From Ottelia alismoides (taxonomy: Eukaryota; Streptophyta; Magnoliopsida; Alismatales; Hydrocharitaceae), in NCBI GenBank assembly GCA_037367405.1, contig JAZKJV010010616.1, positions 893,501-957,500 on the forward strand: 64,000 bases of DNA. The letters are read 5' to 3'. The position numbers and the translations under genes are program-made. The notes beneath the pieces were generated by a model, which saw only the letters and a list, made by a program, of their open reading frames with translations, was not told where the DNA came from and did not search any database. Below are positions 1-12,800 of the stretch, piece after piece (the first letter of the stretch is position 1; the number at the start of each line of letters is the position of its first letter).

Positions 1-39
1 TGTCAGAGTAGAGCTTCTTACACACCTAAAGTAAAGGTA
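1..39. other. Left flank of the Tekay-like element
   Basis: Short sequence outside the 3' LTR of the minus-strand chromovirus. The last five bases (35-39, AGGTA) are the candidate target-site duplication. The other side, just after the 5' LTR near 39068, reads AGGTT, so a duplication is possible but imperfect. Nothing else is recognisable. Confidence 0.4.
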
Positions 40-945
40 TGTAACACCCACACATCGTTAATCCTTTATTTAATGGTGACAAGGTACACATCTCATTTCC
101 CAAAATATAGGTCATCTATCTAATTACAATAAACAAACCACAATACCAACAACATATAATAATTATCATAAAAATGGTAAGAAATTAATGCCCACGTCCA
201 CATACTATTCTTATTACAAAACATGGGCCACAAATATTGGTCAAACATATGAACATACTAAGATGGAAAAGGAATATAATCTGTGTTCAAGTTCATATAG
301 AATTGAAAAGTAGAACTAGCAGAGCATGCAAAGAGACCCACCTCAATGGTGGTCTACTCGGGAAAACTGCAAAACATGAGCTTCTATCTCACACTCAATG
401 TCACCTGAAGAGAAAGGCAACAAGGATGTGCGAAAGCCCATAAACAAAATATAACAAATAATTCAGAGAAGGAGAAATTACTCGAGTAGAGGGTAAAACT
501 GAGAATAAAAACCACTACCTATGTGACACTTGCACAAGTAAGAATTGTACCCATAATCCCCAAGTTATGTAGAGAGTCTATAACCGATGCACTTCAAATT
601 CACAAACATGGTTAATCAACTATTTTTCATTTCATCGTGAGCCTGAGATCGACTTCATTTCCACATCAAGATATTTCTCATTTGTAAATTAATTATTTAG
701 TTTATTACTTGGGACTCTAGTAGACCGAAGATAAGTATCCATGGGAAATAGTTTTTGCCAATACTTCTCACCCATGGAGTCCTAAACCCAAGTCTTAGTA
801 GGAACATATATCAAGCTTGGCAAGTATCACCATCCTTGTGGGAACAAGAACCCAACTCCTCCAAATCCAACAAAAGATGGGAGCCTCAACTACATATAAC
901 CAAAAGCACGGATCCGATTTTTCCAGACAAGTAGGATTCCTAATT
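40..945 (-). repeat. 3' LTR of the Tekay-like element
   Basis: It aligns by eye with 38179-39063 over its whole length, for example the shared stretches around 54-170, 590-680 and 800-920. On the minus strand it ends in GTGTTACA, a usual gypsy LTR end. The inner edge near 945 is uncertain: a G-rich stretch on the minus strand near 940-955 could be the polypurine tract. Many substitutions and indels against the partner LTR show an old insertion. Short open frames here are not coding. Confidence 0.7.
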
Positions 946-2712
946 CCCCCATCGTCCAGTGATGCCCCTCAGATGAGGACGAGCTCAGACCACAAGGTTG
1001 TGCACTACCTTGTAGTACTTTGTCCATATGTAAATTTATCTAAAGTTATCAAATTAATCTCTCATTGGTAAGACATTGGAGTTACTCCTTACCTAACCCT
1101 TTTTCTAGTAGTCGTAAAAGTAATATATTTATTTCGATGGATAATCAACATATGTGAATATGATTAAAAAATCCTTGAACTATAACCTTATAAAAATCCA
1201 ATCAATACTAAAGTTATCCAATCAAACCATTTAAGTTTGATAGAGATTATCCATAACAAAATCATATACTAAGCGGTCTAGCAATTATTTCATGCATCAA
1301 AATCTTATAACAAAATTGGTTAGATTCAGCTCCAAAACTAACACATTCTTTCAAAAAAGATCGATAAAAAGCACTCAGATACTATATATTTTCCAATAAA
1401 ATTAAGGACTCATGTGATGGAGATGCATGAATAACGTTACTCTAAAGAGATTTGACCTGTTGGATCTACACTTGTCATGTTTGGTGACATGTGACTAATA
1501 ATATAATCATTGATTGGTCGTCATTGATTTCCTACCGAATGGAAAGAAGGGTTATCTAATTATTATTCTCACGTATACCCAAATTTCATTATAAACTGAA
1601 AAAACTAACAAAGAGCCAACATTGATAATGACATTTAATCCTGATGTCACACTAGAATCATTAAAAAAAGATAGCAGACTCATCATGTTATTTAGGAGAA
1701 ATGGATTCACATACAGATACTCAATTATAACAATATCCATACACATCACTTCCACCAAACAAAAAAAAATGATAAAACATGGGCATAAACATTCTACTAT
1801 CTAATAATCCACTTTAGTTTGTGATGGAAAAAACTAAGTCACATAAGTACCAATGAAGGAAACAACAAGAACATGAAATCATTAATGTATGGATCCATAA
1901 ATCCATATAAGATGGAGGGCTCTTCATCAAGGTGGATTTGGGGGAAACTCCAAGATTTATCGAAATCATCCCCAATCGATATCAGGAGAAAGAATATATG
2001 AAACATCCAGTGTACATGAAAGGAATCATTACCTTATTCATGACAAAACAACGTACGAGGCTAGAGCGATCCACGAATACCCTTCTTGATTACAGTCAAA
2101 ATAGACTTCAAATCTTGAGAAGAAGAACAACCAACATGAGAATCCACATCATGGTCATGGATTCCAGAAATCAAAAGGCAAATTGCAAGATTTTCATAAC
2201 TTAAAATGGAGAAATATGGACAGATTCTCCTTAGTATGCCATTGCCCTTCCAATAGATCTTCTTCACTGACCTCTAAACCATCGACAACCTCAACAATGG
2301 GTCTCTCCTTCTCTCACAGTGTCTATGATAGGGAAATTATGAGTTAGGGTTTAAATGGTCATTATTAGTGTAGAAGAAGGGTTTATATAGGTGTTAAACC
2401 CTTTGAACCTGTAACGAACCGTAGCTTAATATTTATGAAAATGCCATAGCACTAAAATATGAATACTCTTGAGCTACGAGTTTCAAAATTTAATGTTCTT
2501 TAGTTCATTGGAAGCATATCGGAAGGAATTATCTTTTGGCTATAACATTAGTAGAGTTTTGAGAGAAATAAAAAAAAAGAAAAATTTTAGGATTTGCATC
2601 ATACCTTAAAACAAGTTTCATCTGCGAGACAAAGAGGATGTATAAAGCCAGATAACAACCTTAAAAGGTTGACACCATCAGTTGACATGATGAATAATCA
2701 AGAATTATAAAT
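946..2712 (-). other. 3' non-coding part of the Tekay-like element
   Basis: About 1.8 kb lies between the end of the pol remnant and the 3' LTR. It is AT-rich, has no recognisable domain on either strand, and its short open frames (for example 1932-2204) resemble no protein I know. It is probably 3' untranslated sequence of the element, possibly with small unrecognised insertions. Confidence 0.5.
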
Positions 2713-5412
2713 TATAATTTATCTTCGAATAAATATGGATGATTCTTCTGCATCTCTACCTCTAACTCCCATGTAGCTTCTTCAGACACATCCATCAAGA
2801 ATACAGATCAACTTATGAGGTAATAAAGAACGAAATCTACTCGTATACTATTATAGCTTCAAATGTGTTGTGTATCGTACACATATTTTTGAAGGTTTCA
2901 AACATGAAATACACTATGAAAGGCTGTTTAGTGTGGAGGAAGGGTCATTCGATAAGCAGTTTCTCCTTAATTTCTAGAATCTCAAAAATCCCAACAAATC
3001 ATGGAGCGAGTTTCCCATGAGCCTCAAATCGTAAAACCCCCTTCAGGGTTGACATATTCATAAATACGAAATAACCTTCCTCAAAATTTAAATCTCTATG
3101 ACATTTGTCACTATAGCTCTTTGTGTCCTTTGTGCCATGAGTGATTTATCTCGTGCAATCTTAATTCATTCTATCATCAATGTAATTTCATCTAGCTTGT
3201 GTATCTGGTTGACCCTAGCATCCTATCAACTCAAAGGTTGGCATCATCGGCCATAAAATGCCTCGAATGGATCCATCAAAATACTTGCATGATAACTATT
3301 GTTATATGCGAATTATGTCACTAGAAGATGATCCTTCTAGGATCATTTCCACTCTAATGCACAAGCTCGCAACATTTCCTCAAGGGGCATGAATGGTGAA
3401 ACAGGATTGCCATCTGTTTGAGGATGGTACGTCGTATTTAAGCATAGTTGTGTAGATAATACCTTCAAGAATTCGTTCCAGTAGTAGGAAATAAGTTGTG
3501 AATTCCTATCTAAAATAATCTATCTCAAAACCCCATGTAACCTAACCATCTAAACAAAAAAAGGATTTTCCAACTATGATGGTGTGTAAGACATGATAAT
3601 GGGTATGAAGTGAACAGACTTTGTATACTTCATGTACTCCAAATATATAGTGAAAACCAATAACAAAATCTATTTCTATACCCTCTCATTTCCACTCGAG
3701 AATGATTGGGGGCTCCAACAATCCTGAAGGCCTTTAGTGCTCTACCTTGACATGTTGGAAATAGACATCGACTAACAAAATGAGTAATATCTCTCTTCAT
3801 TTACCTCCACTAGAAGTTTATACACATGGCTTGATAGATTTTTTTACTCCAAAGATAGATGGAAAGTCGTGAACTATGAGCCTCATGCATAATCTGTTCT
3901 AGCAATGCTCGATCTACAGTCACACACAACCAATCTTTATTTTTTTAGCACTCCATCTCCATAAGAAAAACCAACCAAAGCCTTTTCTATGACGAGTTTC
4001 TTCAGCCCTTGTATCTCTACATCTGATTTTTTTCTCTGATTGTTTTATCAATGAGCTCTAGGCAGACCTTGGACGGTACGATCACTGTGTCGATACTACT
4101 ACAAAAAGGGTGAGATTCACTAGGACTCGTCAACAAGCCCCACGCCTTAAGTTGCAGTTGTTTCTCACTAGAACCTAGTTTGCATCTTAATGCATCAACC
4201 ACCATGTTCGCCTTTCCAGGATGTTATGAGATAGTGCACTTGTAATCCTTAAGAAGCTCGAGTCAATGCCTATGCCTCATATTCAACTCCTTTTAATCAA
4301 AGAGTTGTTCAAGGCTTTTATTATTGTATGAAAATCTCAAATACAACACCATACAAATAGTGTCTTTGTGTCTTCAATGTAAAGACCTATACTGTAAACT
4401 CCATGACATGGGTATGATAATTTCCCTCATGTAGTTCTAACTGCTTGGAAGCATAAGCAACCAATTGACCAATTTTCTTTATTAAAACTACTTCCATGTC
4501 CTTCCTCAAAGGAATCAGTGTATATTGTAAAACCATCTGGACCCAATGGAATCACCAAGATAGGAACATCCATAAATTTTTCTTAAAAATTCACGAAGCT
4601 CGTCTCAAAATTGTCTAACGAGACAAAAGCTATCTCCTTCTTTGTATATGGGGCAGGGGTTTTACACGAAGAGAGAACCCCTTCACAGACATATGCTAAT
4701 ATCATGCTAGACCCAAGAATCTACGCACCTTCGTCGTGTTCTTAGGACGCTCCCAACTAAGCTTTGCCTCTACCATTGTTGGATCCACTAATATTACTTC
4801 TCCTGAAATGACAAGGCCTAAGAAGGACACGTACCATAACTAGACCCCACAACTTGCTATATTTTGCATATAGCTTAAGTTTTCGTAATATCTTGAGCAC
4901 TAATCACAAGTGTACGATGTGTTGCATCTAAATCTTGATGTAGATCAATATATCATCAATGAAGGCTACTACACAAGTACCCATGAGTGGTTTGAACACC
5001 CTATTCATTAGATCCAAGAATGTAGGGGGAGCATTCGCCAAACCAAAATGCATCACCATGAACTCACAATGTTGTATCTCGTCAGAAAGTGGTCTTCAGA
5101 TAATTTACGTCATTAATTCACAATTGGTGGTAGCGAGATCTGAGTTTTATCTCCGTGAAGATGTAAGTCCTTTGTAATTGATCAAAGAGGTCATTGATAT
5201 GAGGGAGGGTTAACGATTATCGATTGTAACCTTGATGAGTTGTATATAGTCTATGCACATTCACAAAGATTCATTCTTTTTCTTCAATCATAACACCGGT
5301 GCTCCCCAAGGAGAGGTGCTAGGGCATATAAAGCTCCTCTCCATTGATTTTATAGCATCTACATCTCGTATGGCCTCTTTTAGACTCTAATCAAATCACA
5401 CATGTGAGATGT
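2713..5412 (-). pseudogene. pol: Tekay-like pol remnant: RT, RNase H, integrase, chromodomain
   Basis: This is the decayed polymerase region, read from 5412 down to 2713. Translation in shifting frames shows an RT start resembling the family motif PLPRIDDLFDQLQG (about 5130-5215), then [13 protein letters not shown] (about 5030-5070), the counterpart of the usual MPFGL(T/C)NAPATF. The integrase core is seen as SDRNSQ followed by a YHPQTDGN-like segment (about 3380-3525). Near the end, EEATWELEVEM followed by HPYLFED (about 2713-2790) is the tail of a chromodomain, which in this clade binds modified histone H3 and directs integration to heterochromatin. Many stops and frameshifts make it non-functional. 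The protease end lies across the insertion at 36434. Confidence 0.8.
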
Positions 5413-8400
5413 TGATGAATCTACGTTTCATCATCTTTATTCTATCATTTTGGCCTTAAAAATCATAGTAAATACGTGTAAATATCGTTAATTCATGCAT
5501 TTTAATATTCATGCATCATTGTGTAAATATTGTATAAAATACGGTTTTTAAAGACAAAATTATAGAATAAAGAAAAGAAAAGAAAAGAAAAAGAATAAAA
5601 TATTGCACATAATTTTTTGACCTGAACCCCCAAGATCTAGGCATCTTGACGATTAGGTCGACAAGGAATAAAGTAGGGGGAGATAAGGGCCAAAAACCAC
5701 TAAAAATCCCTTTTATTTAATTCATTCTTTATTCATTTTGGGACCTTTTTTGATTCCACTTTTTATACCTCAAATAAAGAAAACTTTGTAAATGAAAGTT
5801 GTAGATAATGAAATAAATAAAAATACAAAATTGATTTCACTCAGAAATAATTTACAGATAAAAAGTTATGGTCTGAATAAGATTCCAGAATCCTAAATTC
5901 CCAGACCGACCTGTATCTCTTAAATAAAAACTCAAAATGTACCAAACTCACTTTAATTGTATATAATTTCTCATAAGCTATTTAGTGAGCTGGTTTCGCA
6001 TTTGACGGAGCTACGGTTTGAAAGTTGAGTTTCAGACCCCTATTGTATACTTGTACAGATTAAAATATTCATTTTATTTATTATTCTTTATTTTTATAAT
6101 TTTTTATAATTTTGTAAATATTATTTATAATATATATGTATATAAAATCAGAATAAAAAGTTAAAGGAAACACAAAATAAAATACTTGTATATAACATAC
6201 CTAAGTATAATACCTATATATATATACCTATTTAATAAATACTTCTATTTTATTAGGTGTATATAACACTTCAGAAAAGTAAAATAAAAATATATTTAAG
6301 TATGTAAAATTATTTTATAAATTTATGAAATAATAAACAAAACAAATAAAATTAAATACACAACATAAAAATAACTTATTAAAATATACAGATACATATA
6401 CCTATATAGGCTTACAAAGGTAACTTGTAATTATAAACCTCATAAAAATAATTAAAAATAACTATAAAATACTTTATAAAATAACAAACATTTTTTATTT
6501 ATGACCTAAAATTAATAAAATCATTTAGTATTTTTGATCTAATTTACAAAACATTTTCTAGAGGTTTTTCTTGGTTGGTCCACGTGGACCAACTAAGTGA
6601 GTCTGACAGTTGACCACTGGTCAATTGTCTGACTCCCCCCTCTGAGTTGTGTCAGACAACATTTTTTGCCCATTTTCTCGCATTTTTCGAGGATATTACT
6701 TGCATCTTTTGGTGTCGACGTCTTCATAACTTTTGCTCCTTGCAGATTGGGCATACTCGCCCAATGATGTTTTCGGGGATTGCATCAACGCTGCATCTGA
6801 TACACCTCGTTCTTGTAGCCCTCGCCACCACCTATTCAAAATGACCCCATCCCCTTCCATTGATCTTTGAACCGCATTAGGGCAATCTTAGACATCCGAG
6901 TTGTTGCTGAGGGATCCCCGGTGACAGAGGGTCGATCCCAGCACCTCGTTGAGGTACGACAGAGCCCTGAGGTGCGTCTCCACCACCATCTCCGGCCTCC
7001 TGGCTGTGAGGTCTATCTCGGGTTTTCAACCCTCAAGTTTTGCATGTTATTTTGTTTTTCTTGCGCATTTTTATTCACTGTAGTCTTAGGATCGTTCAAC
7101 CACCTCCATTTCACCTGAAAATCATCTATTCGTCGTCGCCACCACCTCATCGGAGCTAGCTCCGGTGAGCCCCTCCCCTTCCACTCTTCGCCTTCTCCAG
7201 CTGTTAGGTGGGGCGAGGCACTTTTCCCTCACCCCCCTTGACCTTTTTTACAGGTCGCAAGAGCCCGCAGACCCCTTGGGTGGGTCGATTTTGGAGGAAA
7301 GGAGGTACCTGGAACCCATCTCGGTCTTCGACTCCGCCGTAGAGCACCAGCGCTCTTCGAGCCTTTTTGGCTCTGCTGGTGGGTCGGAGAAGCTTCCAGG
7401 ATCGAAGGAGACCTTCTGCAGCGAGGACACTGGCCGGAGCAGCGTCCTAGTGTCGGTTGAAGCTCGTCGGAGGTCGTGTTCTTCCCTGTTCTTGTAGGGG
7501 GTCCGCGAACATCTGATCGAGCTCCACCCCAGATCTCCTAGCTACCGTCAGATCAGAAGCTTCCACACCATTGGATCATCATCGCCCCATTTAATCCGGG
7601 TCGTTGGAGCGACGGGGTATGGGACGCTCGGAGCCCGACACTTGTCTAAGTGAAATATCTCAAGCCGTCCGATCTCCGTAAGTCTGGGAATTTTGCACAC
7701 TGGATACGACCATTTTTTATGTATTTAGTAATTATTACTTAAACCTTTAGCGGCAGTTTAAAATATTGTGTAATATTTGCACATTGGCCCCCGAGTTGTT
7801 TCATATCCCTTTTTGGTCCCTGCCAGGTCACGTGCGATACGCACGTGACTTGGCAATTTTGCAGGATCAACCCAGAGCATTTTCATATTTATTTTTAGTA
7901 CCAAAACGTTTATTTGCAGTACTATACTTTTTGGAAATTTACAGTTAAGCCCTCAGTCTGTTGGTAAATTGCTTATGGGTTCTTGACTGGACATATGTTC
8001 GCGCACGTGTACGTGGGCATTTTGCAGAATAGACCTTGCGACTTGATTAATTTGCATTCAATCTAGTAACCTTTTGTATTAGTCATAAAATTTTGTGGAA
8101 AATTGCACTGTGGCCCTTGGATGTTTGCTTATTTAAATATATGCCCTTGCGAGTAGTGTAGTTTCTCTTTGTTGCCTTTATTTATTTCATGCATCCATAA
8201 ATTGCTAAAAAAATCATAAAAATCACCTTAGGTTCCTGTTGCATCATATTATCACGCCATGTTTTTATTTCACATTTTTATTGCATTTTTATATTTATAA
8301 AAATTTAAAAGCAAGCATTTTCAGCACTGTTTACATTAGAAAATCCATAGAAATTAGTAAAAGTTTTTTTGAAAAATTTCAAAAAAAATTATATTTTATG

Positions 8401-9237
8401 TATCTTAACATCTTTTAGTGTCAGTCCAAAAATCACTAAAAAAATCAAAGTAAAACTCCTAAAAATTATAAAACCCCTAAAAACTTCATAAAAATCTATA
8501 AAAAATTCAAGAAAATCTTAAAAGTACAATCTCAGTATCTATATTTCCCTTATTTTGTTTCCTTTATTCTAAAATTAATTTGAGGAAATTTTGACCCTGT
8601 TTGGTATTTTTATCGTCATTTTAATTTCGGTCAGCAACATTTAGTCACTGTTTTCAGTATTTTTGACTTTAAAAGGACCAAAAAAGTAGAAAAAATATGG
8701 AAAAAAACATAAAAACAGTAGAAAAATATAAAAAGACCAAAAATATTTTATTTCCTGTATTTTGAGTATTTTTCCCTATTTTTATCTCTCTCTTATCTCT
8801 CTCGTATTATATATTCTATATAGTTTTATATATTTATTAAAAGAAAAAAGAAGATACAAAAATATAAAATATAAAAAGAAAATAGAAAATAGAAAATTAA
8901 AAATCAAAATATAAAATAGAAAATCAAAAAATTAAATACAAAAAATATATACAATTAAAAACCCACAAAAAATAGCATATGTAAACAAATATTCATATCC
9001 ACATTTTGTGCATCATTGCCTTGTTCTATCCTGCTTGCTCCCTGAGTTCGACCTCTATACACTTGCAGACTATACACATTTTTGTAGAGTAATAAATTTT
9101 AACTTCACATTTTTTAATTGCTTGATATACATTGTGAGTTGATTGTTGATTTAGCCGGGATTTACCAAGGGTCGCCGCAACGACCTTGTCTCTGCCTTGT
9201 TTGAGACATTTAGACCCTAGTGTTTCCCGATTAAACA
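5413..9237 (+). repeat. 5' LTR of the outer element
   Basis: It is 3825 bp long, starts TGATGAATC and ends TTAAACA just before the PBS. The whole length aligns with 32677-36433. It is AT-rich at both ends with a GC-richer middle (about 6850-7680), where the promoter and transcript start would be expected. A degenerate series of TTTGCA...CCC(C)TG units fills about 7760-8150. The open frames in the GC-rich part are not kept in the partner LTR, so I do not call them genes. Confidence 0.88.
7821..7855. promoter_or_regulatory. Near-perfect palindrome with two G-boxes in the outer 5' LTR
   Basis: Two 16-base arms (7821-7836 and 7840-7855) are separated by ATA and pair at every position except one G-T. 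Each arm holds CACGTG, the G-box core bound by plant bHLH and bZIP factors. In the 3' LTR (about 35030-35060) the right arm has decayed and only one G-box remains. A further CACGTG is at about 8003. Regulation is inferred, not shown. Confidence 0.5.
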
Positions 9238-9239
9238 AA

Positions 9240-9257
9240 TGGCGTCGTTGCCGGGGA
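9240..9257 (+). promoter_or_regulatory. Primer binding site (tRNA-Asp type) of the outer element
   Basis: TGGCGTCGTTGCCGGGGA lies two bases after the 5' LTR. It matches the complement of the plant tRNA-Asp(GTC) 3' end except for one C to T change. The inner element has the unchanged 18 bases at 23606-23623. This site primes minus-strand DNA synthesis and fixes the plus orientation of the element. Confidence 0.9.
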
Positions 9258-9832
9258 GCAACAACGCGTAGTTCGGGTTTTTGCTTTGAGTAGTGATTGT
9301 TTGTCTATTTTCGTGGCTTTTATTTTTTCTTGTTTTACTTTCCTTATTTTTTATATATCTTGTTGAGCTATCTAACCTCTCTCTTTGTTGACTTTGTGCG
9401 AGGAATGCGGATCGAGGGAGGCGCTCTACCCTAGGCGCCTATGTACCCACATGAAGCCGGCATCAGCTTGCCGACCTAACACTGAGGAGACTTAAAGAAA
9501 TTTTGCAGATTTATCTCTATTTGTTTTTCTCTGTTTATTTGTGTAATTTGTGTGAGAGAGAGACTTTATTGTTGTAATAATACAGGTACTCAGGACTTTG
9601 GACTTTCGGGCCCAATTTCTAAGTGATTGTTCACTTGGGGGCTCACCGCGATTTTCACGATTTTTCTTCGCATTTTCTGTTTCATTTCTCGATTTTGTTT
9701 TCTTTATTTTATGTGATTGAGCCCTTACTTTAGCATTGCTTGCGTAGAATTAGGTCCAAACACATTAATCACCATTGCATGTACCTATAGTCTCGTTTGG
9801 ACTTAGTCAAATTTAAATTGCTTCTCACTTAG
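9258..9832 (+). other. Outer element leader, first part
   Basis: This is untranslated leader after the PBS, T-rich and without a convincing frame. It stops at CTTAG (9828-9832), where the inner element begins, and resumes after 27247. Packaging signals would normally lie here but none can be identified by sequence alone. Confidence 0.7.
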
Positions 9833-12800
9833 TGATAACCGCCCGAACGACTAAGGTAAAGGTAAAGAAATGGTCGTCGCGACCTCAGTCACTCGGGCTA
9901 AGTATATCAAGAAAAATCAACCACTCAGAACATGTAAAACTAATCGAGCACAAAAGAGAGCGGTCCTGCTATGAGATTAACCTGGTATAGCACCCAGGGT
10001 CGAACACAAGGAGCACAGATTGGCCTTGCGGCCTACGATGTAGTCAGAAATCCGAGAGAGTATTTTTTAGTGTTTTTATATTTTTTTAGGATTTTTGGAA
10101 TATAAAGAAAACAGGAAAAGCACACAAACAATTAACTTGAACAATTTATTTAATGCATTAAAAAGCAAGCAAAAATTCAGACAAAAATATTTTTATGTGT
10201 TTTATATTTTTTTTATGTTTTTGGTGAATTTTTGAGATTTTTCTGATGTTTATTTTATTTCCTAAAAATCAAACAGTGCGAAAAGCAAGGGGTACTGTCC
10301 AGCCAGACCCAAAACCCAAAGATAAAATATCTAAGGATCTCAAAGGGACCTGGAGGTAATTTTCCTGTATACTAGAGAAAACAAGGAAAATTTGAGCACC
10401 AAAATTATTGTTTTTGAGTTTTTAAATTATTTATTATGATTTTTAGGAGTTTTGAGGTGTTTTTAAGTTTTTAGGGTTTTTACTCAATGAAAAATAGCCA
10501 AAATTGGCAAGAAAATCAAGGAACACAAAATAAACAGTAACTAATTTTTATGGAATTTTTAAAAGGGTTTTGATATTTGTTTGGGGTTTTTGACTCTAAA
10601 CAATAGCAAAAATAAGGGTTTTTGAATTTTTAAAAATAGCAAATGAAATCAAAAATGTCCTCAAAAATTCATAAAAATTCTACACCATGGAAGGAGCCAT
10701 GTGTCAAATTTTCATCGAATTTGGAGGTGATTTGATATTTTATTCAAAAATAAAGGAGGGGCACTGTGCACAGGGACCAAAGTGCAAATACCCAAAGTTC
10801 TGGGGGGTCTGGTGCAAAATACCCAGCAAAACACGTGCCAAGCACGTGCCTGGGGCACTCAGGGACCCAAATGTAAGAAAAATAAGTTCCGAGGGCTTAT
10901 AGGTAACAAGTACCAAAAGTCCAGGGGCTTATCTGCAAAATACCCAAAATAAAACGCACATGTGGAAATAAATCACGCACAGGGGTATAAATGCAAATAA
11001 GTAAAAGATTTCATTCACTAAAGAACATCCAGAACTACAGGGATCTCTATTGCAAATAAACCAAAATATCACGTGTCGATGCACGTGTCCACAACTGGCA
11101 GGGGTATAAATGCAAATACGAGAAAGTACGAGGTTTAATATGCAAATATCCCAACGTAAATAAAATTCCTAAAATATTTACAGGACTGAAAGCAAACACA
11201 TAAACTACGAGGGGGCCTAAGGTAATTTATCCCTTTATTAAGTCGAACCGATGGATGAACGCCACGTGGATAAATGGACGGCTGAGAAGGGGGTGGCGCC
11301 CAGGGCTCCGGTCCTAGACTGTGATCCAACGGTCCAGGTGCTGCCACGTTGCAGATCGAACGGTGGACGGACGACGAGGCTGAGCTGCGCTGGATCGACG
11401 GTGGAGATCGACCCTCGAATGGATCTGACGGTTGACGCTGCTCCTCAAATGGACGAACGTGATTGGATCTGGAGCTCGGGGGTCAATCGGACGGCGGAGG
11501 AGGATGGTGGACGAACAGGGCTCCGGCGAACTTCGCCGGACTCGTGGCGGCGCTGGTCTCCTTGTGGACGCTCGCTGAAGGTTGGAGAAGGAAGCTGCGA
11601 GCCCTCCGCGTCTAATGGAGCCCTCCGATGGCCCAACCGATCCTCGGGGAGGTCCGGCGAGGTCGGCGGAGGTGGAGCAGCTGGACCAAGTAGTCCAAGC
11701 CCTCAGATGGGCTTGGATAGACCTGCAAAGTATCCCAGCAAACTCGCGGGTCGAGGGCAAAGTGCCTCGACCCTGTTAGGCGTGGTGAAGGTGATCGGGG
11801 AGGCGAAATGGGCAAGCTCCGGCGAGGCGATGGACGGAGGAGCTCGAATCCCAGCTCCTGTGCGAGCTGGGTTGGGCGAAGGGGTGAAGAAGATGCGGAG
11901 AGGTCTGGCGAAGACGATGGTCGGGTCGGAATGACAAATGGGGTATCGGAGGTGGCTGGCGACGGCGGTGGAGCTACGCTAACAGTAAACTAAAAATCGA
12001 TATTTACGCTAAACTATGGCCTAAAGGATCTACCTGGGTGGTGCGGAAGACTGTGCTGGAGCTTAGCTAGCTCCCGGTCGTAGCCTCGAAGGGCGTCAAG
12101 GCCTGAGGCTCGAGCTCCTGCAAGCGGCGGAGCACGGCGGCGCGAAGCTGCCGGATCGATGGTCGGGGCACCCTCTCCTCACTGCAACAGGGGCAAACGC
12201 GAGCTGTCACCTCGGTGATTGCTCTGGAGGTCACGGGAATGAAAGTGGCGAGCCAAAGATGAGGCGCGGAGGCGGCGGAGGTCGGGATATATATGGAGAG
12301 AGGGCCGATTAGGGTTGAGTGGAGGCAGCTATGGAAGGCGTGGATCCCACGGCGAAGGATCTGGTGAGGATGTCGGATGAACGACGAAGAATCCGAGCGC
12401 GGGGTTCGCGGGGGCGACAGGCTGGAGACGCGTGGAGAAATCGACGAAGTCGGGTCGGGCGCGAGTCGACGCAAAAGGAAAGAGTCCGCGGGGGAGTTGA
12501 CCGGGGTCAACAATCCCCCGTGGACCAATCAGGAGCTGCCACGTTTTTATTTTTTTTGTTTATTTAATTTAAGGTAGAAAAAGGCCGAATTAAGAAAAAC
12601 TCAAAACATGAAATATTTTTCTTTTATTTTTTTCTATTTTTTTGGTGATTTTTAATTAATTTTTGGAAATAAAAATAGGGTAGCTATATATATAGGTATA
12701 TGTACACTATATAGATTTTAATTTTTGATTTTTGATTTGTTATTTTTATGTATTTTTATGCCCATTTTATATTTTATTTATTTACATCATAAAATAAAGA

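Noticed and set aside
7165..7497. 110-codon plus-strand frame in the outer 5' LTR
   Set aside because: The partner 3' LTR has indels that break the frame, and there is no domain.
11251..11934. 227-codon plus-strand frame in the GC-rich part of the inner 3' LTR, and antisense frames beside it
   Set aside because: The frame is cut to 186 codons by a stop in the 99 percent identical 5' LTR, has no known domain, and lies in a GC-rich stretch where chance open frames are common.
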